Part shown: positions 44,072 through 52,583 of the stretch, one piece after another
Layout: the number at the start of each line of letters is the position of its first letter
Numbering within the stretch: the stretch's first letter is position 1
NCBI GenBank assembly: GCA_036374835.1
Contig: DASUTB010000136.1
Span: 1-64,000, forward strand
Direction of reading: 5' to 3'
DNA from: DASUTB01 sp036374835
GTDB taxonomy: Bacteria; Actinomycetota; Actinomycetes; Jiangellales; Jiangellaceae
DNA length: 64,000 nt
The notes under the pieces: generated by a model
Database searches by the model: none
Told to the model about the DNA's origin: nothing
The model's input: only the letters and a program-made list of their open reading frames with translations
Position numbers and translations under genes: made by a program

Positions 44072-45036
44072 CCACCTATCTCCTCCATCGCCGGGATCTT
44101 TGCGTCGACCAATGACCTAGCGGCCGCCAGGAGGTCATCCACCCTCAGCTGTGCAGGGTCGCGGGCCACCTCCGCTCGGCTGCTGAGCGCCGTGACCGTG
44201 AGCTTGCGGATTTGCCGGCCGTCCATGCCCCCGAACAGACCCCCCAGGCGTTCGGCGAGACCCGGAGTGCCGGCCACTTCTTCCAGTTCTGGCCAGAGCT
44301 TGGTCAGCTCCTCCAGGCTGTCCCGGACGATCCGGACCACGAGCTCACCGTCCGGCCGATCGAACGGGACGACCAGATCCGCCCGGGACAGCAAAGCCGC
44401 GTCCACCGCCTCCGGAAAGTTCGTCGTCGCCACGAGCAGCACGTGCGGGTGATCCCGAGCAAGCTGGTCCAAACCCGACAGCACCGCATCGGTGGCTCGG
44501 TGCAGGTCAGCGGGGTTCGTGTCGAACGATGCCGCTCGGCGGCTGGTGGCGAAGGACTCCACCTCGTCCACCACGACGACGGCGAACCGGCTGCCGGCGA
44601 TAACCTCCGGCAGCGCGCGCGCCAGGAGCCGGACGACGTTGCGCTGGCTCTGACCTAGCAGGTCGCTCGGCAGCGCGTGCGGATCGACCTCGACGAGCGT
44701 CGTACCTCCATGGTCGGCCAACTCCCCGGCAACCGCCGATGCCAGACCACGGGCCGCGGTGCTCTTCCCCGTGCCGGGAGGCCCGACAAACAGCAGCATG
44801 CCGTGCGGAGCGCCACGTAGGGGCGAGAGCCGTTCACGATGCAGCAGCGAGACAACCGCGTGGTTGAGCAACCACTCCTTGCGGCCTTCGGGCAGGTACA
44901 GGTGATTCCAGTTCACCGGCGTATGCCCAGCAGGGCTGCGCATCTCGGCGTCCGGTCCGCCACCTTCATCGAGGCGGATGACACGTGCGATGCCGGTCGG
45001 CAGGTCGGTCTCATGATCGCCGTGGTGATGAGTCAT
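44059..45036 (-). CDS. AAA+ ATPase, Pch2/TRIP13-like
   Basis: The 325-residue protein has one AAA+ module: Walker A FVGPPGTGKST (about residue 84), Walker B VVVVDEVESFATSR, sensor ATTNFPEAVDAALLSRAD and an arginine-finger region. DEVES after Walker B is characteristic of the Pch2/TRIP13 clade, which remodels HORMA-domain or other client proteins. The N-terminus is short and His-rich (THHHGDH). No HORMA gene is nearby; it is sandwiched by ATGA and a 13-bp overlap between a bicupin and a decarboxylase gene, so it may remodel or activate one of them. Confidence 0.8.
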   Translation of the reverse strand: MTHHHGDHETDLPTGIARVIRLDEGGGPDAEMRSPAGHTPVNWNHLYLPEGRKEWLLNHAVVSLLHRERLSPLRGAPHGMLLFVGPPGTGKSTAARGLASAVAGELADHGGTTLVEVDPHALPSDLLGQSQRNVVRLLARALPEVIAGSRFAVVVVDEVESFATSRRAASFDTNPADLHRATDAVLSGLDQLARDHPHVLLVATTNFPEAVDAALLSRADLVVPFDRPDGELVVRIVRDSLEELTKLWPELEEVAGTPGLAERLGGLFGGMDGRQIRKLTVTALSSRAEVARDPAQLRVDDLLAAARSLVDAKIPAMEEIGGWSR

Positions 45037-46079
45037 GCCGGACGCACGTCCTCAGGCCACTCCACGTCGCCGACGTCCGGTGCAGTGTCCAGCATCTCCT
45101 CGAACAGCGGTAGCGGGTCGAGGAGGGCGCGCATGGTCTCCAGCATCGAGGCGAAGGCGTGAATTCGCACAAGGCGCGAGGGCCGGTCCGGCAGGTCGTT
45201 GAAGTGCTGATGCCACAGGTAGTGGTCGACGACGACTAGGTCGCCGGTCTCCCACTCGACAATCTCGCCGCCGGTGGGCTCGACGCCGAGGTAGCTGTGT
45301 CCCCGCCCCTCCACGACATAGAGCCATGCTTCGCCGGGGTGGCGGTGCATGCTCTGTCCGTACCCTGGGGCGAACTGGATCATCACCTGGGTAAGACCGC
45401 TGGTCACATTCCCGATCGAGGCGTCGTTGAGAAACTTGGTGCGGGTGCCCTTCGGGTTGACGCGCAGCGGAATCTCGTCGTAAGACGTGTGGATCCGGGC
45501 CTCGTCCCGATTCCGGTCGGCCGCGGCCATCCGGTGACGCTGCCGTGAATACGGGTCGTCGCCGTCGACCGGCTCAGACGACCGCGGCCGCTGCGGCAAC
45601 TCGGCGAAGGGCGTGTCGCCCGCGTCTTCGAGCAGGGACAGGCCAAGAGAGTCCAGGATCGGCTCGGATGACGAGCTGAGGAACCGCGCCGGCTCCGAAC
45701 CATCGTTGCCGTGCCGGTGCCAGGACCAGGCAGGTACGTGGACGGCGTCCCAAGGCCGCCAGTCGTAGCGCTGGCCGTCGACCTCGGTCCAGCCGGTGCC
45801 CTCGGTCATGAACAAGATTGCATCCCAGGAGTGGCGCTGGATGGTCGACGTCGTCCCAGGGGCGACCTCGTGAAGGACTGCGTCCAGCGTGCGCGTGGGC
45901 GATCCCCCGTCCACGCCCATGTACACGGCTTCGCGCATCCGCCGCGCGGTCGTGTGCCAGGTCAGATCGACGTACCGGACAAGGGTCCGGCGATTCTCAC
46001 GCCACTGCTCGAGGAACGCCTTGCGACGCTCGGTCTGTACGTGCCAGTGCGACGTGCCGGTCCGGGTTCGAGTTGTCAC
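45033..46079 (-). CDS. Bicupin protein (third copy)
   Basis: The 348-residue protein has two cupin domains with WHRHGN (domain 1) and WHQHFN (domain 2), and a metal-type MHRHPGEAWLYVVEGRG in domain 2. It is related to the bicupins at 4964 and 25263. GTG 46079 lies four bases after GGGAGG; ATG 46094 lacks such a site but might serve a leaderless mRNA. Its stop overlaps the AAA+ start (ATGA). Confidence 0.75.
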   Translation of the reverse strand: MTTRTRTGTSHWHVQTERRKAFLEQWRENRRTLVRYVDLTWHTTARRMREAVYMGVDGGSPTRTLDAVLHEVAPGTTSTIQRHSWDAILFMTEGTGWTEVDGQRYDWRPWDAVHVPAWSWHRHGNDGSEPARFLSSSSEPILDSLGLSLLEDAGDTPFAELPQRPRSSEPVDGDDPYSRQRHRMAAADRNRDEARIHTSYDEIPLRVNPKGTRTKFLNDASIGNVTSGLTQVMIQFAPGYGQSMHRHPGEAWLYVVEGRGHSYLGVEPTGGEIVEWETGDLVVVDHYLWHQHFNDLPDRPSRLVRIHAFASMLETMRALLDPLPLFEEMLDTAPDVGDVEWPEDVRPA

Positions 46080-46099
46080 ACAGCCTCCCTGCATTAAGA

Positions 46100-46115
46100 G
46101 CTAATGGTATGATGG
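46100..46115. promoter_or_regulatory. GCTAATGGTATGATGG element in divergent gap
   Basis: It contains the best match to the shared core (TCATACCATT on the minus strand, 46112-46103) and is 12/16 identical to the site at 10522. On the plus strand TGGTATGAT is an extended -10 for the gene at 46157. Confidence 0.5.
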
Positions 46116-46156
46116 TACTGCATAGGAACCGATCGGCTGAGACGGAGGCGCAAGCG

Positions 46157-47077
46157 GTGACGACCCAGGAGAAGACATCCAAGACCATCCAGCTTGCCAT
46201 CATGAATGCAGTCCACGACCTCGCTGTGATCGTGGCCCGCGATGAGGGCTACTTTGCCGACGAAGGCCTCGATATCGAGTTCATCACCGCCCCGGGCATG
46301 GCCCAGGTCACAACGGACTCGGCGATCCTGAAGCGGGAGGCGATGTTCGATCGCCCGCTGGACACCATGTACAACGAAGGCAGCCTCGACCAGTACCGGA
46401 TGTGCGAGTGGGGCATCATGAAGCGCGCCGTCGAAGCGGCCGATTGTGGACTGCGGCTGCGCAAGATCGTGGCGCTCGGCGCCTCCATGTCGAAGTTCGC
46501 CATCGTCGTCGCGCCGGATTCGCCGTATTACGAGCCGGAGCAGCTCAAGGACAAGCCGATCGCACTGACGCCGTACAACGGGTCCAACTTCACGACATTG
46601 AAGATGATGGAGGGCTTCCTCAAACACGAGCACCTCAAGACCACTCAGGTCGGCACCATGCGTGATCGTCTCGAGGCGGTACGCGAAGGCGAGGTGGCGG
46701 CGGCCTGCATCATGGAGCCTTGGATCAGCGTGGCGCAGAAGTGGGGCTTCCGTGTCCTCATCGAGACGCACTCCAGCCGGAGCGAGGCAGCCAGCGACGA
46801 GCTGGACGGGCCGACCCTGGCAGCCATGTTCCGCGCCCAGACCCGGGCCGTGGAGAAGTTCCACGAGGACCCAACGCCATACCTGCACTACCTCACCCAG
46901 GAGACGGGTGGCCTACTGGAGCCGCACGAGCTTCAGGTTTGGCGGCTAGTGCTGGCTCCGCCCCAGCGTTACACCCGCGAACGGTTCGAGGACACCTACA
47001 ACTGGATGCTGAGTTGGGACATGGTGACCCCCGGCGCCACTTACGAGAACACCGTCGACAACCGCGCCTGGGAATGA
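46157..47077 (+). CDS. PBP-fold (NMT1/SsuA-like) protein without signal peptide
   Basis: The 306-residue protein starts with IQLAIMNAVHDLAVIVARDEGYFADEGLDIEF, the usual beginning of NMT1/SsuA-like binding domains, but has no signal peptide. GTG 46157 follows CGGAGG. It diverges from the bicupin-AAA-decarboxylase run. It may be an aromatic decarboxylase or hydratase-like enzyme using this fold, or a soluble binding protein. Confidence 0.75.
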   Translation: MTTQEKTSKTIQLAIMNAVHDLAVIVARDEGYFADEGLDIEFITAPGMAQVTTDSAILKREAMFDRPLDTMYNEGSLDQYRMCEWGIMKRAVEAADCGLRLRKIVALGASMSKFAIVVAPDSPYYEPEQLKDKPIALTPYNGSNFTTLKMMEGFLKHEHLKTTQVGTMRDRLEAVREGEVAAACIMEPWISVAQKWGFRVLIETHSSRSEAASDELDGPTLAAMFRAQTRAVEKFHEDPTPYLHYLTQETGGLLEPHELQVWRLVLAPPQRYTRERFEDTYNWMLSWDMVTPGATYENTVDNRAWE

Positions 47078-47248
47078 TCTGGACCTTCGGTCTCGAACCA
47101 TGGACTGCTTGGCCTGATCGGCGCACTCACACTGGCGGCCGCGCTTCCTTTAAAGAGCTCTGTCACCGGCCCATGGGTTGGGTGGCATCCGGCACATGGG
47201 CGACGCGGCCGCACAGGTCGTCGCGTGACTACGATGAGTCGGCGAGGC

Positions 47249-48751
47249 CTAGCGACGATCGCTGAGATCCTGCTCGGAGCGGTCGCGTCTCGTGATCACC
47301 CGGCGGGCGGCGCCGACGACTGGCCCGGCTACCAGGAGAATCAGCGCACCGAAGATCACCATGACAATCGGGCGGGTCAAGAAGTCCGCACCGAACAGGT
47401 TGACCGACAGCAGATAGTTATGCTCGAGCAAAGCCCCGAGGACGAAGCCGATCAGGAAAATCGGCCTCGAGTAGCCGAACTCCTTCAGCAGGACGCCGAT
47501 GAGCGCGAACACGAGCAAGACGACGATGTCGAGGATGTTGTTGTTCGCCGAGTAGGCGCCGATCATGCAGGCGATCAGGATCGGAGGGACGATCAGTGAC
47601 GCCCGCAGCGACGTGACCTTCGCCATCAGGGGCGTGATCCCCATGCACAGAGCGGCGGCGAACAGATTCGCGAAGACCAGGATCCAGACGATCATCCATA
47701 CGATGTCGATGTTTTCGGTCAACATGGTGGGACCCGGCTGCAGGCCGAGCGCGATGAATCCCGCGATGATGATCGCCATGGACGAGCTGCCCGGGATGCC
47801 GAAGGCCAGCGTCGGGATCAGCGCCCCCCCGTCTTTCGAATTGGTCACCGCATCGGCGGCCACGACGCCTTCTATCTCGCCCTTGCCGAAGTTCGCGCGG
47901 TTCTTCGATGTCCGGGCCACCTGTGTGTACGCGATGAACTGACCGGCGGAGTCACCCAGCCCGGGTGCCAACCCGACCCATAGACCCGCCGCGGAACTCT
48001 GAAGGACCGCCTTCCAGTGCCGGAACGTGTCCCTGATACCGGTAGCCAGCTGGAGGAGCGGTCCTTGCTGCGGAACTCGTTGTGCGATGGCACCGCCCCG
48101 TCGCATCAGGCTGATCATTTCCGTCACGGCGTAGAGCCCCAACAGGACCGGCACCAGCGCCACGCCTTCCCACAGGTATAACTCGCCGAACGTGTACCGC
48201 TGGGTGCCCGTACTGCGCTCCATGCCGACGAAGGAGAGCATCAGCCCCAGCCCGCCGGAAATCAGCGCCTTGAGCTTGTCGATGCCCGCGATGAACGACA
48301 TGAGCACCATCGCCGTGAGGATCAAGGCGAAGAATTCCGGCGGCCGGAAATTCAGCACGATCGGCCGCACGAACGGCAGGGCGAGCGCGAGGACGATTGC
48401 GCCGATGAGGCCACCGATCGCCGACGAGGTGAGCCCGGCAGCCACCGCACGGATGCCCTCACCCCGTTGAGTCATCGGATACCCGTCAAACGTGCTCGCC
48501 ACCCCCGATGCGGAGCCGGGTATACCGAACAGGACCGAGGTGATGGTGTTGCCGGTGCCGCTGACGGCGGTGACCGCGAGCATGAACGCGATGCCCGTGG
48601 CCGGATCCAGCCGGAATACGAGAGGCAGAAATATGGCCAGAGCGAAGGTCCCACCAAGCCCTGGGACGATCACCACCACCGTGCCGACGACCACGCCGAG
48701 AGCCGCGTAGAGCGCGACCTCGGACGTGATCAGAGACAGACCCTCAAGCAT
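47249..48751 (-). CDS. tctA: Tripartite tricarboxylate transporter, TctA
   Basis: The 500-residue membrane protein has the TctA repeat signatures GNTITSVLFGIPGSASG near the N-terminus and LIPTLAFGIPGSSSMAI in mid-protein. It is the large channel subunit of a TTT importer for carboxylates. ATG 48751 is used; a TTG slightly upstream is weaker. Last gene of a tctCBA run. Confidence 0.92.
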   Translation of the reverse strand: MLEGLSLITSEVALYAALGVVVGTVVVIVPGLGGTFALAIFLPLVFRLDPATGIAFMLAVTAVSGTGNTITSVLFGIPGSASGVASTFDGYPMTQRGEGIRAVAAGLTSSAIGGLIGAIVLALALPFVRPIVLNFRPPEFFALILTAMVLMSFIAGIDKLKALISGGLGLMLSFVGMERSTGTQRYTFGELYLWEGVALVPVLLGLYAVTEMISLMRRGGAIAQRVPQQGPLLQLATGIRDTFRHWKAVLQSSAAGLWVGLAPGLGDSAGQFIAYTQVARTSKNRANFGKGEIEGVVAADAVTNSKDGGALIPTLAFGIPGSSSMAIIIAGFIALGLQPGPTMLTENIDIVWMIVWILVFANLFAAALCMGITPLMAKVTSLRASLIVPPILIACMIGAYSANNNILDIVVLLVFALIGVLLKEFGYSRPIFLIGFVLGALLEHNYLLSVNLFGADFLTRPIVMVIFGALILLVAGPVVGAARRVITRRDRSEQDLSDRR

Positions 48752-48769
48752 CGCGCCGCCCAACGAACG

Positions 48770-49321
48770 TCATAGCCATGGCATCGCATCGCCGAAGAGG
48801 CCGGAGTACAGCCGAACGTCGAGGACGAGGGTGAAGAACGCGTAGACCGCGACCGCGGTACCGACCGCGAACGCCGCGATCGTGGTCCACCGTTCACGCC
48901 CGAAGATCTTCATGAACGCCGCCGTGAACACCGGGATCGCGATCAGCAGACCGGCCAGCCAGATCAGCAATGCCAGGGCACCGACCCAGGCCATCGCACC
49001 GAGCATCGACGTGCTGCGATCCGCAGCAACCTCGCGTGCCACGGCGGTGGCGGCAGCCTCGCGCTGATCGGCTGCCGCCCGCGCATAACGATCCTGCTCG
49101 ATCTCGCTGACCGCGCCCACCGTCGGGTCGCTACGAACGACGCCGATCCCGTCCCTGATGATCTGGATCACGATGAGCACGAGAGTCGGGATACCGATCA
49201 CCAGCGGTACGGTCCGAGCGGTTTCGCTGAAGCCCAAGGCCTCGAGCACCATCCACGCGACGATCACCCCGAGGGCCGTCACGAAGAGCCACGCCAACAC
49301 GTACCGCGGAATGCGCATCAT
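48770..49321 (-). CDS. tctB: Tripartite tricarboxylate transporter, TctB
   Basis: The 183-residue protein has four hydrophobic segments with a charged loop between them, the TctB pattern. It sits between tctC and tctA. Tandem ATG codons at 49321/49318 follow CAGGT; a longer frame upstream is open but lacks support. The loop (residues about 75-110) is long and Ala/Arg/Asp-rich. Confidence 0.8.
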   Translation of the reverse strand: MMRIPRYVLAWLFVTALGVIVAWMVLEALGFSETARTVPLVIGIPTLVLIVIQIIRDGIGVVRSDPTVGAVSEIEQDRYARAAADQREAAATAVAREVAADRSTSMLGAMAWVGALALLIWLAGLLIAIPVFTAAFMKIFGRERWTTIAAFAVGTAVAVYAFFTLVLDVRLYSGLFGDAMPWL

Positions 49322-49379
49322 GACCTGCCAGGTTATCGGGACCGTCAGTTCGCGCCCGGTGACCTCCAGCCGGGCCGAG

Positions 49380-50492
49380 CTACTCCTCCATCGATTCGGC
49401 GAGGATCTCCCCGACCCTGTCCGGCGCCTCCAATGCGGTTCTGATCGTCTCGAGGGTCTCCTCCCCACTGGCGTAGCTGACCGGGCGCTCCTGGTTCTCG
49501 GCCTCCGCCAAGAACTCCTCGTTGTTGGTGACGTTCTCGAACGCCGTTCGCAACTCGGCGAGCAGGTCCTCCGGCATGCCCGGCGGGGCTCCGAAGACCC
49601 GGCCCGCCTGGGTGATAGCGACCATGGCCTCTGCGATGGCCATCTGATCGTCGTCGAAGGAGAGCTCGAGCAGGGTCGGAACATCGGGCAGTTCCTCGAT
49701 CCGCTCGTTCGCCAGAACGGCGAGCGGACGGAGATCACCCGAGTCCACATGCGGAAGAATGGTGTCCGCGGTGCTGATGATGCCGTCGGTCTCGCCGGCC
49801 ACGACCGAGACGATCGACTCCGAGCTGCCTTCGAAGCCCGCGACGATATCGCCGTTCTCCAGGTTGAACAGCTCGATGGACAGGGCGGCATCGTTGAACG
49901 TGCTACCGCCAGGTCCGGTGGCGGCGAACCGGAACTCGTCGGTCAGGCCGATGAGGTCGTCACCCGTCTCCAAGGGCAGGTCGGCTCTAGCGGCCAGGAG
50001 CCGCGGCTCGCTGGCGATACGGCCGAGAAAGCTGAATTCCTGGAACTCGAACTCAATCCCCTCCGCGCCGGCGAGGATCGAACCGACGGTACCGGAGCCG
50101 TTCATGATCGCGATCCTGGTCCCATCCGGTTCGCTCGTCCACAGGTTGTTGAGCATCAGTAGTCCGCCCGCGCCGGTCTCGTTCTCGACCGTGCTTTCAG
50201 CACCGAACTCGTCCGCCAGGAACGGCGCCACCATCCGGGCATATGTGTCGTAACCGCCACCGGGGCTCGTCCCGGTGACTACGGTGATCAGCTCACCTTC
50301 GAGCGCGGCGGCCGCATCCTCGCCGCCTGAATCCTCGTCCTCGCCCGCTGACTCTTCGTCACCGGCTGACTCCTCGGCATCGGTCGAGTCGTCGCCGGCG
50401 GCCTCGCCGGGTTCATCGTCGCCACACGCGGCGAGCGTCAGGGCCAGAGTAGATGTCAGTACGAGCAGTGCACTTCGCCGTTTCGCCATCAT
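49380..50492 (-). CDS. tctC: TctC/Bug-type substrate-binding lipoprotein
   Basis: The 370-residue precursor has a lipobox TLAAC (Cys about 23), then about 40 residues made almost only of Asp, Glu, Gly, Ser and Ala, which act as an anchor linker. The mature domain shows SPGGGYDTYARMVAPFL and ENETGAGGLLMLNNLW, the carboxylate-binding signatures of TctC. It delivers a carboxylate to TctAB. Confidence 0.88.
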   Translation of the reverse strand: MMAKRRSALLVLTSTLALTLAACGDDEPGEAAGDDSTDAEESAGDEESAGEDEDSGGEDAAAALEGELITVVTGTSPGGGYDTYARMVAPFLADEFGAESTVENETGAGGLLMLNNLWTSEPDGTRIAIMNGSGTVGSILAGAEGIEFEFQEFSFLGRIASEPRLLAARADLPLETGDDLIGLTDEFRFAATGPGGSTFNDAALSIELFNLENGDIVAGFEGSSESIVSVVAGETDGIISTADTILPHVDSGDLRPLAVLANERIEELPDVPTLLELSFDDDQMAIAEAMVAITQAGRVFGAPPGMPEDLLAELRTAFENVTNNEEFLAEAENQERPVSYASGEETLETIRTALEAPDRVGEILAESMEE

Positions 50493-50575
50493 TGGCTCCC
50501 TTGCCAGCTGGACCAGCAGGGTGCCTAGCCACCAAGTCAGTCCACCCTGCTGTGGCTTTCTTGCCTTGGTGGGCC

Positions 50576-50648
50576 GAAGGTATGATGATTACTCCGTTGT
50601 GTCAAGGAGTTGCTCTCCCTGTTACGGACTATTGCTCATACCGTTACG
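50576..50648. promoter_or_regulatory. Two TCATACC-like elements before the isochorismatase-like gene
   Basis: GAAGGTATGA at 50576-50585 (minus-strand TCATACCTTC) and TCATACCGTT at 50636-50645 lie in the gap between tctC and the isochorismatase-like gene. The second is part of a 16-mer that is 12/16 identical to 10522-10537. TATGAT at 50581 may be a -10. Confidence 0.4.
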
Positions 50649-50669
50649 CGGATCTAGGAGACTCGTCCT

Positions 50670-51293
50670 TTGAGTGCCGAAGCCCAGCTAAACCCGCGAA
50701 GGACCGGCCTGGTCGTCTTCGACATGCTGGAGTGCTATCGCGAGCGCATCGAGCACGCGGGAGCCATCGAGCCGGTGCGTCACCTGATTGCCGAGTGTCG
50801 CGTGCGCGATATCCCGATCTATTACGCAAGGGCCGACCACCGCGCGGACGGTGCCGACGCGAACCGCACGGTGACCGACACCGACGAGGCCATGCGGCCA
50901 TGGAGCGGTCCGCAGCAATTCGGGCCGCCGCACCCCCGAGACTCCTACCGAGTGCTGTCCGAGATCGCGCCAGGACCGCGCGACTACGACGTCCCGAAGC
51001 ACCGTTGGAACGCCTTCTATCAAACCCATCTCGACCTGAGCCTGCGCAGCCGACGTGTCGACACCGTATTGCTCGTGGGCGGGTCGACCCATGTCGGCAT
51101 CGCCAGCACCGCGTATGCCGCCAGGGACATGGACTATCAGGTGGTGATCGTCCGCGATGCGCTGACCGGCTACGAGCCACAGCGGACCTTCTTCGTCGAA
51201 CACGTGTTCCCTCGCATGTGCAGGGTACGGACGGCTGCTGAGGTCGTCGCAATGTTCTCCCCGCCCGGCGACACGTCAGCAGCGTCGTGTTGA
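50670..51293 (+). CDS. Isochorismatase-fold hydrolase
   Basis: The 207-residue protein has the isochorismatase-family Asp (TGLVVFDML) and Lys (DVPKHRWNAF). At the third position, where cysteine hydrolases have T-N-x-C-V, it reads THVGIAST, so the Cys is Gly. EntB/PhzD-type isochorismatases share this lack, while amidases of the family need the Cys. TTG 50670 has AGGAG nine bases upstream. It is the last gene before the tRNA-like repeat. A vinyl-ether or other hydrolysis in the island pathway is possible. Confidence 0.8.
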   Translation: MSAEAQLNPRRTGLVVFDMLECYRERIEHAGAIEPVRHLIAECRVRDIPIYYARADHRADGADANRTVTDTDEAMRPWSGPQQFGPPHPRDSYRVLSEIAPGPRDYDVPKHRWNAFYQTHLDLSLRSRRVDTVLLVGGSTHVGIASTAYAARDMDYQVVIVRDALTGYEPQRTFFVEHVFPRMCRVRTAAEVVAMFSPPGDTSAASC

Positions 51294-51639
51294 CACGTGG
51301 TTTCGTGGCCGTGACATGAAATGATGCTGATCACGGGAGTTCTGGTTAGTGGTGAGACATCTCTTGCAAGCAAAGTCGCAGGTAGAGGGCATGGTCAACA
51401 TCTCTCGGCTCCCTTAGAATCCGCGAAGTGCCGGTTCGAGTCCGACCGGGGCACGCCGTTTGAGCAGACGCGATGCCTGCTGGCATTGATCGAATCTCGG
51501 TAATCATCGCTACCGTGACACGCATCATGGCGCGATGGTCCGGACACGGCTGCTCGCGCAGGTCAACGAACGGCGACTCGGTAGCGTGGTGACTTGCTGG
51601 CCGCCGGGGCTGTTGGCTGATGTGTACAGGGCCTTGGCT
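51294..51639. other. Gene-free stretch holding the tRNA relic
   Basis: Apart from the repeat at 51413-51456 nothing convincing is seen. Upstream of the repeat, GGTAGAGG recalls a tRNA D arm, but the anticodon and acceptor stems cannot pair, so no functional tRNA is formed. Confidence 0.6.
51413..51456 (+). repeat. Right direct repeat (attR-like), tRNA 3'-half relic
   Basis: This sequence matches 99-143 except A103/G51417, T117/C51431 and one missing G in the acceptor G run. It covers the anticodon loop through the tRNA end. It is a truncated copy, the expected product of integration of the intervening DNA at the tRNA gene. Confidence 0.6.
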
Positions 51640-52239
51640 TCACTCCCCGGCCGGTCGCGGCCGACCGAGATCGTAATACTCCGCGTTTGGAACCAGCCCG
51701 GAAGCGGTGGCCAAGCGGACGTTGTAATTGAAGATGGCCGTCACTTCGATGATGTGCAGAATGTCCTCATCGGTATATCCGACATCCCGCAGCAGAGCAA
51801 GATCGCTCTCTTCGCATTGTTCTGGCGTCTTCGTAAGCTTGACCGCGAAGTTGAGCATCACCCGATCCCTCGGCGCTAGATCCAAATGGCGGTAGTTCGC
51901 TGCAAGCCTTTCGACGAGCACTGCGTCCTTAGTTCGCAACCTCAATGCTGCTTCGTGCGCAGCCTCGCAGTAGGGGCAATCCGACTCCGCGGAGACGACG
52001 ACGGCGATCATCTCGCGCTGTGTCTTGGTAAGGCCCGAAGGCCCGCGCATCAACTCGTCGAAGTACCTCCACCAGCCGAGGAAGTGGCCAGGTGTAATAG
52101 CGAGCACACGTGCGACGTTGGGGACGAATCCGATCCGCTCGGATACTGGAGAGATCTCCGCGGCGACCTCTGCTGGCAGTTCGTCGGGTGGAGGTGCCGA
52201 AATCCACGCCGCTCGAGGGCTGCTTGCGCCCGTATTCAT
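51640..52239 (-). CDS. AhpD-like peroxidase-related protein
   Basis: The 199-residue protein belongs to the carboxymuconolactone decarboxylase/AhpD group and has the redox motif C-x2-C-x3-H in SDCPYCEAAH (about residue 88). It would use its Cys pair against peroxides or as a disulfide relay. AAGGAGG precedes ATG. A second helical repeat near DEDILHIIEVTAIFNY matches the family. Confidence 0.85.
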   Translation of the reverse strand: MNTGASSPRAAWISAPPPDELPAEVAAEISPVSERIGFVPNVARVLAITPGHFLGWWRYFDELMRGPSGLTKTQREMIAVVVSAESDCPYCEAAHEAALRLRTKDAVLVERLAANYRHLDLAPRDRVMLNFAVKLTKTPEQCEESDLALLRDVGYTDEDILHIIEVTAIFNYNVRLATASGLVPNAEYYDLGRPRPAGE

Positions 52240-52382
52240 CGTTGTCCTCCTTCCGAGGGCGGAGACTCAAAGCGACACGTGATTTCGAGTGCTTCAGCTT
52301 CCGCCCCTGAGTGCTTGGTTTTGAGCGGCAACGTCAAGCACGTCGAGGGCTTACTCTGGGCTGCCACTCACCGGCAGAGTAA

Positions 52383-52583
52383 TCACCGCTGGTGATCACC
52401 GCGCGCCGGTCGTAGTAAGTCGTCCAGCGAGATCTCGCCTTCGGCGAACCGGCGCTCCAGGGTTTCGACCGGTGTTTTCCTTCGGTCTCGTCGCCACATG
52501 TCAAGGGAACCGCGAGCGAGCCACACAATTCCAAAGACGATGGCACCCCAAACAAAGACCCACCAGACCATCATCAACATCAT
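52383..52583 (-). CDS. Small membrane protein with SHOCT domain
   Basis: The 66-residue protein has one TM segment (MMVWWVFVWGAIVFGIVWLA) and a C-terminal SHOCT motif (LERRFAEGEISLDDLLR). GGAGG precedes ATG 52583. SHOCT proteins usually accompany membrane or stress genes. A second one lies at 55211. Confidence 0.8.
   Translation of the reverse strand: MMLMMVWWVFVWGAIVFGIVWLARGSLDMWRRDRRKTPVETLERRFAEGEISLDDLLRPARGDHQR

Noticed and set aside
44059..45036. CBASS-type defence Trip13
   Set aside because: No cyclase, HORMA or effector gene is nearby; the overlaps tie it to metabolic genes.
47078..47248. Possible gene or terminator in the convergent gap
   Set aside because: No open frame with support and no clear stem was found.
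51360..51460. A second functional tRNA at the right repeat
   Set aside because: Only the 3' half is kept; acceptor and anticodon stems cannot form.
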